The notes beneath the pieces are model-generated. The model made no database searches and was not told where the DNA came from. It saw only the letters and a program-made list of their open reading frames with translations. This document shows positions 43,306 to 52,395 of a DNA stretch of 64,000 bases, piece after piece. How positions within the stretch are numbered: position 1 is the first letter of the stretch; every line of letters starts with the position of its first letter. The stretch is taken from positions 1 through 64,000 of the forward strand of contig JANWYT010000031.1 in assembly GCA_025055175.1 (NCBI GenBank), written 5' to 3'. The DNA is from Anaerolineae bacterium. GTDB lineage: Bacteria; Chloroflexota; Anaerolineae; Aggregatilineales; Phototrophicaceae. Both the position numbers and the translations under genes were made by a program.

Positions 43306-46300
43306 ATCTGCGCTTCATGCTGCTCTAGCGCTGTTGCTGAGCGCCCTGGCAATTGGGAGTGCGCTGCTCAACCTGGGTCAGGCTCTAGACGCGCTGCCGT
43401 CGTCCCTCACGCCTTTCATCGTCTACAGCCTGCTGACAGCCTTCGCCATCGCCCTCAGCGTCGACTACGGCCAGGCTGATCTGAATGTGGCCCACATGGT
43501 AGGCATGGTCGCCTTCCTGTCCTCATCCGCTCAGACAGCGCCACTCATGCTGTGGGCCATCCTCGTCGGCAGCTCAATAGGAGGCGCGTTCTTCGTCGTC
43601 AGAGATCGCTTGCCGCGTCGGCGCGCACGCGCAGATCAATGGATGAGTGGACTCTACATGCTGGGCCGCACCGTGCTGCCTTTCTTCCTGGCTGGCCAGG
43701 CTTACATGAGCTTGGGTGGGCCGCTGCCCATCAGTTTGAGCAGCCTCAACGAGGCGCTGCCTTCGCTGTTAATCTTCTCGCTGCTCTACTTTGGGTTATA
43801 CCTGGCCATCTTCGCCCTTGAAATCGGCCTGCAACCCTCCAGCGTTCGCAGCACTGGCAGTCCGGCCCGTTCAGTCGCTGCCCTGGCCCTGCCCATCCCG
43901 TTCGCTATCGTCGCGGCCAGCAGCGCCCAGGTCGAAGTCTCGCTGGTGGCTTTCGCCGCTACCAGCGCCGGCATTGCCCTCACCATCTTCGTCATCGCCA
44001 TCATCAGCCGCTCAGAGTTTCGGTTGCGCCAGCAACTCAGCGAACTACACGCCCTGCAAAGCCTGAATGACGCTCTGCGCAACAGCCTGAGCCTGGATAT
44101 CCTGCTGAGCGTCTTGCATTCACAGGCGCAGGCTTTGTTCCAGGCCAGCGACTTCGTCGTCGGCCTGCTGGATGAACACGGCAAGCTCAGCTATCCTCTG
44201 GTTGTGCGCAGAGCAGGACGCGGCGTAGCACCGCCCTACCCTCAGCTCATCGAATGCGTCATCAGACAGCAGCAGCCCTGGCTGATGAGTCAAAATGTGG
44301 GCCGCCAGGCCGCCAGCCAGGGCATCCTAATTGATGGGCCAGCGCCGACTTCGTGGATGGGCGTGCCGTTGGTGGCGCAAAATGTCTTGATTGGCGTCAT
44401 CGCCCTGGCCAGCGACGATCAGCACTTCACGGCCAACGACCTACGCTTCTTGCGCCTACTAGCCACTCACGCCGCCATCGCCATCGACAACGTACGCCTC
44501 TACAACCAAAAGAGCCGACGCGCTGAGCAGTTAGCCCTGCTCAATCAGGTCTCTACTTCGCTCTCGCGCAGCTTGTCCACCGAAGTCCTAGACGCAACCG
44601 TCATGGCTGCCGGCATGATCTCCGACGCCAACGCCATCGCGCTCAGTTTGTGGCAGCATGGCCGATGGCAGTTTGAACGCCAGCTAGGCCTGAGCGAACA
44701 AACCATCCTCAGCCCGATGATGAACGTCGATGAGGAACGTCCCAGTCCCCTCATCATCCGCGATTTGCAGCAGCACTCCGTTCCTCATCCTAGCTATGAT
44801 TTGCTGGTGGCACAAGGCAAACGAGCTGCGCTGGAAGTTCCGCTCATGAGCCAAGACAAGCTGCTCGGCGCGCTGGCTTTCTACTACAACGAGCCGATGG
44901 AATGGTCGAGCGATGAGTTAGACATGCTGGAGACCTTTGCAGCGCAGGCCTCACAGGCCATCCAGAACGCGCTCAAGCATATGGCCACCGACCGCGCCCT
45001 GGAAGCGCGCGTCGAACAATTGCTCATGCTGGCCGTCTTGGGCCGCCAGCTGAGCGCCGAGATAGACCTAGAGACCGTCTGTCAAACCCTGCTCGACCGC
45101 GTGATGGAGTCTTTGAGCCTGGAGCGCGGCGCGCTGCTCTTATGGGATGGCCAGGGCTGGCAAGTCCAAGCGGTGCGCGGCTATTCTTCAGAAGAGTTGC
45201 GCGACGCCGCGCGCCTGGGCAGGGGGCAGCTCGGCCGCACTCTGACCGAAGGGGAGAGCCTCATCGTCAACCTCGTCGGCGACGCCAGCGACTACACCCC
45301 TTTTGATCCCGAAGCCCAGTCTGCTCTCATCTCGCCCCTGCTCAAGGGCAGCGAAGTGCTAGGCGCTGTAGTGCTAGAAGCTCATTCACCCCAGGCCTTC
45401 AGCGAGTACGCGGCGCAGTTCGTCAACCAAATGCTCAATCAGGGCGCCATCGCCATCAGCAATGCGCGGCTGTTCCGCCGCGTGCGCGAAGCCCGCGACA
45501 ACCTGCAAGTCATCTTGAACGCGATGGAAGAAGCTATCGTCCTGCTGAGCGCCGAGGGGCGCGTTGCGATGGCCAATCCGCGCGTGAGCGCCTTAGGCCT
45601 GCGACCTGCTGAGATTCTGTTCGCTTCTGTCGCCACGCTGTTGGATGATCTGCAGATGGACTTCGCTCGTCGTCTGGGCTTCGATAGCCCTGATGAGCTT
45701 GAAGCGCTGCTGGCGCTAGTCCGAGAAGATCGCTGGCAGACAGCGCCGCCTCATCACGTCTTCTACGCGGATGTGCAGCAAGGAGGTAGTCGTATCTTCC
45801 AGCGCCAAGTGCTGCCCGTGCGCGATGAACAAGGCCAGCTTCGCGGCCTCATGCTAGTCTTCTACGACAAGACCGAAGAACAGGAGCTGGCCAACAGCCG
45901 CGAATCTTTCACACAAATGCTCGTCCATGACCTAAAAAGTCCGCTGGCCGCCGTGACCACCAGCCTGCGCCTGGTGCAAGAACTCGTACCTCAAGATATT
46001 GAACACTACCAGCTCATCCACAAGACCACCGAGACCAGCCGACGCGCCCTCAAGACCGTCGTCCAGCGCGTGGACAGCATTCTGGACGTAGCCAAGATGG
46101 AGAGCGGCGACTCTTACCTCAATCGCGAGATTGTAGCGCTGGGACAACTCATCGAAGCCGCTCGCACCGAAGTCGCGCTGCTGGCGCATGAGTTAGAGAT
46201 CGGCATCGAAGTCGAGCTTGAGGATACACTGCCTTTGCTAGACGTGGACGGCGACAAAGTCGAGCGCTTGATCCTCAACCTGCTGGATAACGCCCTCAAG

Positions 46301-46594
46301 TACAGCCCATCCGAGAGCCAGATACGCATACGCGCCTTCCGTGAGGACGAATGCTTCGTGCGTCTGATGGTCATCGACCAGGGGCAGGGTATCCCAGACG
46401 AGTTCAAGACGCGCCTGTTCGATCGCTTCGTCCAGCTCCACGACAGCAAGCCCATCGCGCGGCGCGGCGTAGGCCTAGGGCTGGCCTTCTGCCGCCTGGT
46501 GGCAGAAGCGCACGGAGGGCGCATTTGGGTGGAGGACAATCCAGATGGCGGCAGCGCCTTCTGCGTCTTGCTGCCTTGCGCTCCGCTGGCTTAA
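43292..46594 (+). CDS. Second giant membrane sensor histidine kinase, TM-GAFx3-PAS
   Basis: A 1,100-residue kinase with the same order of parts as its neighbour: about seven membrane helices (1-235), three GAF modules (about 255-400, 410-560, 575-720), PAS (about 730-850), HisKA with His879 in MLVHDLKSPLAAV, and the ATPase domain (NLLDNALKYSPSE, DQGQGIPDE, GVGLGLAFCRLVAE). The ATG at 43292 overlaps the preceding gene by 14 nt. The shared architecture and tandem placement indicate duplication and divergence; the pair may form heteromers. Neither has a receiver domain nor an adjacent response regulator. Confidence 0.9.
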   Translation: MPMSKSALHAALALLLSALAIGSALLNLGQALDALPSSLTPFIVYSLLTAFAIALSVDYGQADLNVAHMVGMVAFLSSSAQTAPLMLWAILVGSSIGGAFFVVRDRLPRRRARADQWMSGLYMLGRTVLPFFLAGQAYMSLGGPLPISLSSLNEALPSLLIFSLLYFGLYLAIFALEIGLQPSSVRSTGSPARSVAALALPIPFAIVAASSAQVEVSLVAFAATSAGIALTIFVIAIISRSEFRLRQQLSELHALQSLNDALRNSLSLDILLSVLHSQAQALFQASDFVVGLLDEHGKLSYPLVVRRAGRGVAPPYPQLIECVIRQQQPWLMSQNVGRQAASQGILIDGPAPTSWMGVPLVAQNVLIGVIALASDDQHFTANDLRFLRLLATHAAIAIDNVRLYNQKSRRAEQLALLNQVSTSLSRSLSTEVLDATVMAAGMISDANAIALSLWQHGRWQFERQLGLSEQTILSPMMNVDEERPSPLIIRDLQQHSVPHPSYDLLVAQGKRAALEVPLMSQDKLLGALAFYYNEPMEWSSDELDMLETFAAQASQAIQNALKHMATDRALEARVEQLLMLAVLGRQLSAEIDLETVCQTLLDRVMESLSLERGALLLWDGQGWQVQAVRGYSSEELRDAARLGRGQLGRTLTEGESLIVNLVGDASDYTPFDPEAQSALISPLLKGSEVLGAVVLEAHSPQAFSEYAAQFVNQMLNQGAIAISNARLFRRVREARDNLQVILNAMEEAIVLLSAEGRVAMANPRVSALGLRPAEILFASVATLLDDLQMDFARRLGFDSPDELEALLALVREDRWQTAPPHHVFYADVQQGGSRIFQRQVLPVRDEQGQLRGLMLVFYDKTEEQELANSRESFTQMLVHDLKSPLAAVTTSLRLVQELVPQDIEHYQLIHKTTETSRRALKTVVQRVDSILDVAKMESGDSYLNREIVALGQLIEAARTEVALLAHELEIGIEVELEDTLPLLDVDGDKVERLILNLLDNALKYSPSESQIRIRAFREDECFVRLMVIDQGQGIPDEFKTRLFDRFVQLHDSKPIARRGVGLGLAFCRLVAEAHGGRIWVEDNPDGGSAFCVLLPCAPLA

Positions 46595-46674
46595 ACACAC
46601 AACTAGTAGCAGCGCGCGTGCGAATTCGTTACAATCAGCTTGTCAGCACAGGTATAGTGAGCCGAGGTTTGTCG

Positions 46675-47601
46675 ATGCGAATTGCCTCTCTATTGCCGAG
46701 CAGCACCGAAATCGTCTGCGCTCTGGGCTTCGAAGCAGCCCTCGTCGCGCGCTCTCATGAGTGCGATTATCCCGCCAGCGTGCGCGCCCTGCCCCCTGTG
46801 ACCGCGCCGAAATTCGATCCTGATGGCCGCAGCTACGAGATTGACCAGCGCGTCAAAGCCATCCTACAAGAAGCGACCTCGGTCTATCGCATTGACGCTG
46901 ACCTGCTCAAGACGCTTGAGCCAGACCTCATCATCACTCAGATGCAGTGCGAGGTCTGTGCCGTCAGCTTCGCTGAAGTCGAGCGCGTCGCCTGCGAATT
47001 CCTGGACGTGCCAGCGCAGATCATCGCCCTAGAGCCGAACAATCTAGCCGACGTATTGGCCGATGTGCAGCGCGTGGCAGACGCGCTCGGCGCGCCAGAG
47101 CGCGGGCAGGCTCTCGTGGCTGCCATGCAGCAGCGCATGACCTCCATCCACGAACGGGCTTCCGCGCTGCCCAAGCCCAGCGTCGCCACCATCGAATGGA
47201 TTGACCCGCTCATGTCCGCTGGCAACTGGATGCCAGAGCTGGTGGAGATGGCCGGCGGCTACAACTTGTTCGGCCAGGCCGGCACGCACTCTCCCTGGCT
47301 GAGCTGGGATGAGCTGGCTCAAGCCGATCCTGACTTGATCCTCATCTTGCCCTGCGGCTACGACATGGCTACGACGGAGCGCGAGCTGCCCGCCCTCACG
47401 CAGCGCGATGGCTGGGAAGCGCTGCGAGCCGTACAGCAGGGTCGAGTCTTCGTCGCTGATGGCAACCAGTACTTCAATCGGCCTGGCCCGCGCCTCGTCG
47501 AATCGCTGGAGATTTTGGCTGAGATTCTCCATCCTGAAGCCTTCAGCTTTGGCCACGAAGGCACAGGCTGGCGCAAGTTCCAGCCTGTGCGCGTGGGCTA
47601 G
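46675..47601 (+). CDS. BtuF-fold substrate-binding protein, cobalamin-binding-like
   Basis: A 308-residue helical-backbone (PF01497) binding protein. It begins MRIASLLPSSTEIVCALG and contains EPDLIITQMQCEVCAV, an alpha-helical backbone region, and a second lobe with DPLMSAGNWMPELVEMAGG and FNRPGPRLVESLEILAEIL. The family includes BtuF-like vitamin B12 binders. This copy lacks a signal peptide and no ABC transporter is adjacent, so it is likely cytoplasmic; a role in corrinoid handling is only an inference. GAGG lies 7 nt before the ATG. Confidence 0.82.
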   Translation: MRIASLLPSSTEIVCALGFEAALVARSHECDYPASVRALPPVTAPKFDPDGRSYEIDQRVKAILQEATSVYRIDADLLKTLEPDLIITQMQCEVCAVSFAEVERVACEFLDVPAQIIALEPNNLADVLADVQRVADALGAPERGQALVAAMQQRMTSIHERASALPKPSVATIEWIDPLMSAGNWMPELVEMAGGYNLFGQAGTHSPWLSWDELAQADPDLILILPCGYDMATTERELPALTQRDGWEALRAVQQGRVFVADGNQYFNRPGPRLVESLEILAEILHPEAFSFGHEGTGWRKFQPVRVG

Positions 47602-47643
47602 GGTCGGTGGCTCATCCCACTTGACTCGGATGAGCTGCTCAAG

Positions 47644-48585
47644 CTACATGCCCTCGGCTTCGTCGCGCTTGCTGGTCTGAGCGCTGTAGGTCGATTCGAA
47701 GATTTTGTCGGCGTTCTGAGCTTCAAAACCATCGCGGCGATGTTCGCGACCCACTTGGGCCAGGCCTGTATATTGGTCAAGCACCTTGCGCTCGGCGAAT
47801 TCCACGTAAGAGCCGCTGATACGGTGTTCAACAGTGCCGCCCTGGCCATCGTCGAAGACGGCCGTCACCATCTCGGCGACGGTGCTGCTCTGGATCAGTT
47901 TACCGTCAGGGCTGATCTTGATCTTGCCGCCGCTGTCGTTGAGCTTGAAGCCGTGCCGCTCCAAGAAGTCGTTGAATTCAGCGATGGTAGCGTAGCCTTG
48001 CGGCAGGTTATGGATGGTGATGGTGAAGTGGTTGAGGTAGTAGCGGTTGTAGATGACCCAGGCAGCGTACTCGCTCTCTTCGGCCAGGGCCAAATAATCG
48101 CTCAGCAGGGGCATGCGCCACAAAGCCTGGTGTAGGAAAGAATCGACGGCGTAGCCGTCGTCCAGGTTGAGCGAATCGACAGGATCGCTGGTGACAGTAT
48201 CGGTGTAGCTGCGGATGATGGCCTGCGCGCGCGGAGAGAGGTCGCCTACGCGCAGCTCGCTGATGAAGATACGCGGATAGCGTGGGGCAGGCGGCGCGTA
48301 CCAGTAGGCGTTGAGCTTCTTGGTGCTGAAGTCGTAACGGTCGCGGCGCTCATAGCCGTAGTGCAGAAAAATCTTCTCCAGGCTGGCAATGCCCAGGTGT
48401 GGCACGCCCATCGTGCGGAAGGCGATATGATCGTTCTCAATCTCATCTGGGCTGGCGATGATCCCCTCGTCCATCATAGCCCGCAAGATAGCAGGCACGT
48501 CCGGCACGCGCTCCTGGTAGCGGCGCATGAGGCCGTCCAACACAATGTCGAGAATCTTCAGACGATCTTGGGTGACGTTGAGCAT
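47644..48585 (-). CDS. DUF1338 / 2-oxoadipate dioxygenase-decarboxylase family protein
   Basis: A 313-residue member of the DUF1338 family, VOC-fold iron(II) enzymes that include HglS, which converts 2-oxoadipate to 2-hydroxyglutarate in lysine breakdown. The probable metal ligands are His53 (NDHIAFRT), His186 (LNHFTITIHNL) and Glu262 (SYVEFAERK). Arg57, four residues after the first His, matches the substrate-contact position described for HglS. It is shorter than HglS. It lies 18 nt downstream of a class III aminotransferase and has a GAGGA site 8 nt before the ATG. Oxidation of a 2-oxoacid is likely; 2-oxoadipate specificity is inferred. Confidence 0.82.
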   Translation of the reverse strand: MLNVTQDRLKILDIVLDGLMRRYQERVPDVPAILRAMMDEGIIASPDEIENDHIAFRTMGVPHLGIASLEKIFLHYGYERRDRYDFSTKKLNAYWYAPPAPRYPRIFISELRVGDLSPRAQAIIRSYTDTVTSDPVDSLNLDDGYAVDSFLHQALWRMPLLSDYLALAEESEYAAWVIYNRYYLNHFTITIHNLPQGYATIAEFNDFLERHGFKLNDSGGKIKISPDGKLIQSSTVAEMVTAVFDDGQGGTVEHRISGSYVEFAERKVLDQYTGLAQVGREHRRDGFEAQNADKIFESTYSAQTSKRDEAEGM

Positions 48586-48603
48586 AGGCAGTCCTCGCTT
48601 TGA

Positions 48604-49944
48604 TTAGCTGTGATGATAGTGACGGTGTTCGGCTTGCTGCACGGCTCGTTCGAACAAGTGCAAGCCTTCTTCGATCAGGTGGTGGGGGATGTTGAGAGAC
48701 GGGATGAGGCGCACGCTGTTCTCGCCGCAAGGCAGGATGAGCAAGCCCAGATCAAAAGCGCGCTGGACGACCTCATCGCGCAAGGCCTTGGCACGGTGCT
48801 TGGTCTGACGGCTCTGGACGAATTCGACGCCGATCATCAGACCGCGTCCGCGCACGTCGCCAATGTGTGGATGACGCTCTTTCAGCTCAACTAACCAGTT
48901 CAGGATGAGTTCGCCGCTGTGGTTGGCGCGTTCGATCAGGTTTTCGTCACGGATCACGTCGAGCGTAGCAATCGCCGCCGCCATAGCTACTGGATTGCCG
49001 CCAAAGGTGCTGCCGTGCGCGCCGGGCTTCCAGGTCATGACCGACTCGCGGGCCATAATACCGCCCAAAGGCAGGCCGCTGCCAATCGCTTTGGCGAAGG
49101 CCAAGATATCTGGCTGCACGCCCTCGTGCTGCACAGCCCACCAATGGCCGCTGCGCCCCACGCCGCTCTGGATTTCGTCCACCATCAGCAGGATACCATA
49201 GCGGTCACACAAGGCGCGCAGCGCGGGCAGGAAGCCAGGCGAGGGGATGACGTAGCCGCCCTCGCCCTGAATTGGCTCTACCAGCACACCTGCGATGTCG
49301 TGAGGGTTGACCTTGACGCGGAACAGCTCCTCTTCTATGTAGCGGACGACCGACTCGCCGTAGGTCATGCCGTCATAGGTGGCCAGCAAGGGGCGATATG
49401 GATCAGGATAAGGGACGTGGAAGACGTTGAGCGCATGGGGATAGTTGGCGCTCTGAGTGCGTTTGCTGGCGGTGAAGGCCAGCGCGCCCATCGTGCGCCC
49501 ATGAAAGCTGCCCATGAAGGCGATGAACTTTTGGCGGCCCGTCGTGTACATGGCCAGCTTAGCGGCGGCTTCGATGGCTTCTGTGCCGCTGTTGCCATAG
49601 TAAAAGCGCGGCGCCTCGTCGAAAGGCCGCGTCGCAGCCAGCTTCTCCGAGAGTTCCACCGCTTCAGGGTAGTAAAAATCTGACAGGCAGACATGCCAGA
49701 ATTTATCAAGCTGAGCCTTGACGGCTTCCACCACGCGCGGATGACGATGGCCTACGTTGTGGACAGCGATGCCGGCCATGAAGTCAATGTAGCGGTTGCC
49801 GTCTACGTCCCAAATTTCTGAGCCTTCAGCTTTGGCGACGACCAGCGGGTATTCACGAGTGTATGATGTTGAAGTGAGACGCTCGTCGCGCTCCATGATG
49901 TCGCGGGCCTGCGGCCCAATCTTCTCCGTGATGATGAATGACAT
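48604..49944 (-). CDS. Class III aminotransferase, possibly lysine or 4-aminobutyrate type
   Basis: A 446-residue PLP enzyme. GNSGTEAIEAAAKLA binds the PLP phosphate, LLMVDEIQSGVGRSG holds the conserved Asp, and Lys285 in AFAKAIGSGLP is the Schiff-base lysine. STFGGNP is also conserved. It differs clearly from the gabT copy, and resembles the thermophile acetylornithine/lysine/GABA aminotransferase group. The C-terminus ends in a small His-rich tail (AEHRHYHHS). It is co-transcribed with the DUF1338 gene and divergent from iclR, so an omega- or alpha-amino transfer feeding a 2-oxoacid is plausible, for example in lysine catabolism. Confidence 0.83.
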   Translation of the reverse strand: MSFIITEKIGPQARDIMERDERLTSTSYTREYPLVVAKAEGSEIWDVDGNRYIDFMAGIAVHNVGHRHPRVVEAVKAQLDKFWHVCLSDFYYPEAVELSEKLAATRPFDEAPRFYYGNSGTEAIEAAAKLAMYTTGRQKFIAFMGSFHGRTMGALAFTASKRTQSANYPHALNVFHVPYPDPYRPLLATYDGMTYGESVVRYIEEELFRVKVNPHDIAGVLVEPIQGEGGYVIPSPGFLPALRALCDRYGILLMVDEIQSGVGRSGHWWAVQHEGVQPDILAFAKAIGSGLPLGGIMARESVMTWKPGAHGSTFGGNPVAMAAAIATLDVIRDENLIERANHSGELILNWLVELKERHPHIGDVRGRGLMIGVEFVQSRQTKHRAKALRDEVVQRAFDLGLLILPCGENSVRLIPSLNIPHHLIEEGLHLFERAVQQAEHRHYHHS

Positions 49945-50037
49945 GGCAAAACACCCCCGTGCGGATCAGGTATGCGCTTGTTCTCTCTCGTTCGACGCCT
50001 TCACAATAGCAGATTCGGCATTTTTGTGGCAGGATTA

Positions 50038-50063
50038 TGAACAAAGTGTTCACCATGTGAACA
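50038..50063. promoter_or_regulatory. Symmetric operator between the aminotransferase and iclR
   Basis: Three alternating half-sites: TGAACA (50038-50043), TGTTCAC (50047-50053) and GTGAACA (50057-50063). The first two form a perfect 6-bp inverted repeat around AAG and the last two a perfect 7-bp inverted repeat around CAT. Placed 31 nt before the iclR ATG and about 95 nt from the divergent aminotransferase, it is a likely autoregulatory operator. Confidence 0.65.
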
Positions 50064-50093
50064 ACACCTGTGGCTATGAAAGAGGTTGCCGCG

Positions 50094-50870
50094 ATGAATG
50101 ACAATCATGGAACGCAAGCGGTGGGGCGGGCCTTGAGTCTGCTCATGCTGTTTGACGACGAAAAGCCAGAGTGGTCTTTGCGCGAGATTGTGCAGGCCAG
50201 CGGTATCAATCGCACAACCGCTTACCGCCTGCTACGAGCGCTAGAAGCGGCCCACATGGTGGCCCAGGACTCGCTGAGCGGGGCGTATCGTTTGGGTTCG
50301 GCGCTGATTGTGCTGGGAGCGCGGGCGCAGCGCGCCAACCCGCTGCAAGCCGTCAGTCAATCGGTGCTGGTAGCCTTAGCCCACAAGACTGGTGAGATGG
50401 CCTCGGTAGAAATTTTGGATGGCGATAAGACGCTCATCCTTAACGAGGTGAAGGGCGACCAGCAGCGGCGCATGGGCGTCTCGGTGGGCAACCGCTGGCC
50501 CGCCCACACGACTTCGACGGGCAAAGTGTTGCTGGCCCACCTGCCTGCTCAGGCTCGTGCGGCGCTATGGCCCGACGGCCTGCCCGCCCTCACGCCTCAC
50601 ACCATCACAGATCGGGCCGCGCTGGAACAACAGCTGGAGCAAGTGGCAGCGCAAGGTTATGCCGAAGCTCACAACGAGCTGGAGATGGGCTTCAGCGAAG
50701 TGGGCGCGCCCATCTATGACCATGAAGGTCAGGTGGTGGCGGCCCTGAGCGTTGGCGGCTCATCGGTGCGCTTGACGCGCGAGCACGTGCATGAGCTGAT
50801 CGGTCTGGTGCAACGAGCTGCACTGGACGTATCGGCGCGGTTGGGCTATCAGCGGGCAGTGACCTCATGA
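50094..50870 (+). CDS. IclR-family transcriptional regulator
   Basis: A 258-residue regulator. Residues 8-70 are a winged helix (WSLREIVQASGINRTTAYRL), and the rest is an IclR effector domain with STGKVLLAHLP and EMGFSEVGAPIYDHEGQVVAALSVGG. The ATG at 50094 has AAAGAGG about 8 nt upstream; GTG and ATG codons at 50070 and 50076 are less favourable and would shorten the distance to the operator. It is divergent from the aminotransferase/DUF1338 operon, its likely target. The downstream glycosyltransferase overlaps its stop (ATGA). Confidence 0.92.
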   Translation: MNDNHGTQAVGRALSLLMLFDDEKPEWSLREIVQASGINRTTAYRLLRALEAAHMVAQDSLSGAYRLGSALIVLGARAQRANPLQAVSQSVLVALAHKTGEMASVEILDGDKTLILNEVKGDQQRRMGVSVGNRWPAHTTSTGKVLLAHLPAQARAALWPDGLPALTPHTITDRAALEQQLEQVAAQGYAEAHNELEMGFSEVGAPIYDHEGQVVAALSVGGSSVRLTREHVHELIGLVQRAALDVSARLGYQRAVTS

Positions 50871-52279
50871 AAGCCCTGAGCGCCGCTGGGCGAGCGCGCC
50901 TGCCCTGGATGACGATGATCCTGCTGGCAGCGGCCTTGCTGCGCCTGCTGCACATCGGCCAACAAAGCTTGTGGAGCGATGAGGCTTGGACATGGTATGT
51001 CACCCAAGCCCCCGATTTCTGGACAGCTGTACTCGGCGACGTCCATCCTCCGCTGTACTTTGCATTGGCGCGCCTGTGGGTACACTTAGTCGGTGACAGC
51101 GAAGTAGCCTTGCGCAGCCTCTCGGCGCTGTGGGGTGTGCTGGGTGCGGCACTGATCTTGCCGCTAGGCCTGGAGTTGCGCCGCCATTTAGGCGGAAGCT
51201 CAGCTTGGCCTGTGGCGGCCGCAGCCTTGATGGCCGTGCAGGAATTGGATACCTACATTGGCCAAGAAGCTCGCATGTACAGCCTGGTGATCGTCCTGAG
51301 CCTGGGCAGCATGTGGGCTTATCTGCGCTTTGTGCGCCTAGATCGGCGCGCTGATCTGGCGTTGTGGGGTCTGCTCACGCTAGTCATCATCCACACTCAC
51401 TACATCGCGGCGCTACTGGGGATGGTACAGGGCTTACATGCCCTGCTGGCGCTGCGCGGGCGACAGCGCACAGAGGCCATCGCGACCCTGATGATAGCGG
51501 CAGCTCTGCTGTTGCCCTGGCTTTTGGGCGTTGTCCTGCCGCGTCAGCTCGGCAGGTTCAGCAGCTTTCTGTCCACCGACGCCTCTTCCTGGGAGACCTT
51601 CTGGCGCTACCGCCTAAGCTGGTGGTCGCAGCAGTGGCCCTTGTGGCTGGGGCTGTGGGGTCTAGCTTTGTGGGGCAAACGTCAGCGCGCTGCTTGGGCA
51701 GTGCTGATCCTGCTGCTGTGGTGGGCCTTGCCCTACGGCATGGTCTGGATGCTCAATCTGCGCCTGCCTCTGCTCTACGACTACCGCATTTCACTGGTCG
51801 TGCCGCCGATTGCTCTGCTAGCAGCGCTGGGCCTGGACGCGCTGGCGCGCTACAGCAGGCAGGCAGCGTCTTTCGCGCTTGTTGTCATGCTGGCCTACGG
51901 TCTACTAGCTGTTGATGTCTATCGGCCCAAAGAACCCTGGCGCGCTTACGCACAGGCCCTCATCCGCGACATCCAGCCCGGTGAAGGCCTGTTGCTGGAC
52001 TTCAACGGCGTCGATTATTCTGTCCTCTACTACCTAACGCACAGCTTGCCCGACAATGTGGCGTTGCTGTCCCTCTGGCAGCAGCGCACCTGGCACGGTG
52101 AGACCTACGAGCGCGATGTGCCATCCTTTATGGAACGCTTCCGCGTGCTATGGGTGGGTCGCTGGAATGATGGCGACGAGTTGAGTCGACGCATGATCTT
52201 ACATGGTTACAGACTGAGCGAACGGCGCGTGTTCATGCACTGGGACAACGAGCTAGAAATCCTACGCTATGAGCGCTAA
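50867..52279 (+). CDS. GT-C glycosyltransferase, PMT_2 (GT39)-like
   Basis: A 470-residue polytopic protein with about ten membrane helices. Near the N-terminus, after helix 1, it has SLWSDEAWTWYV, where DE is the acidic pair typical of PMT_2 enzymes, followed by DVHPPLYFALARLWV, a common second motif. A C-terminal soluble segment of about 110 residues follows (ALIRDIQPGEGLLLDFNG). It would transfer a sugar from a lipid-linked donor on the outer face of the membrane. Translation appears coupled to iclR by a 4-nt overlap, although no functional link is obvious. Confidence 0.78.
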   Translation: MKALSAAGRARLPWMTMILLAAALLRLLHIGQQSLWSDEAWTWYVTQAPDFWTAVLGDVHPPLYFALARLWVHLVGDSEVALRSLSALWGVLGAALILPLGLELRRHLGGSSAWPVAAAALMAVQELDTYIGQEARMYSLVIVLSLGSMWAYLRFVRLDRRADLALWGLLTLVIIHTHYIAALLGMVQGLHALLALRGRQRTEAIATLMIAAALLLPWLLGVVLPRQLGRFSSFLSTDASSWETFWRYRLSWWSQQWPLWLGLWGLALWGKRQRAAWAVLILLLWWALPYGMVWMLNLRLPLLYDYRISLVVPPIALLAALGLDALARYSRQAASFALVVMLAYGLLAVDVYRPKEPWRAYAQALIRDIQPGEGLLLDFNGVDYSVLYYLTHSLPDNVALLSLWQQRTWHGETYERDVPSFMERFRVLWVGRWNDGDELSRRMILHGYRLSERRVFMHWDNELEILRYER

Positions 52280-52395
52280 AACAGCTCTTGGGAAGGTTTC
52301 GATCTACCATGACGAAAGAGTTGCTTTTCTTGAGCTTGAAAATGGCCAATAATCTTGTGACACGTCCAACATGTGTCTAGAGCAAAGGCTAATCT

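Noticed and set aside
46351-46674. N-terminal extension of the BtuF-fold gene
   Set aside because: It overlaps the end of the giant kinase in another frame and does not resemble the family; the ATG at 46675 has a good ribosome-binding site.
52359-52377. Near-palindrome GACACGT-N5-ATGTGTC before the PuuB-like gene
   Set aside because: One mismatch and no adjacent regulator; mentioned with the gene but not strong enough for a separate operator call.
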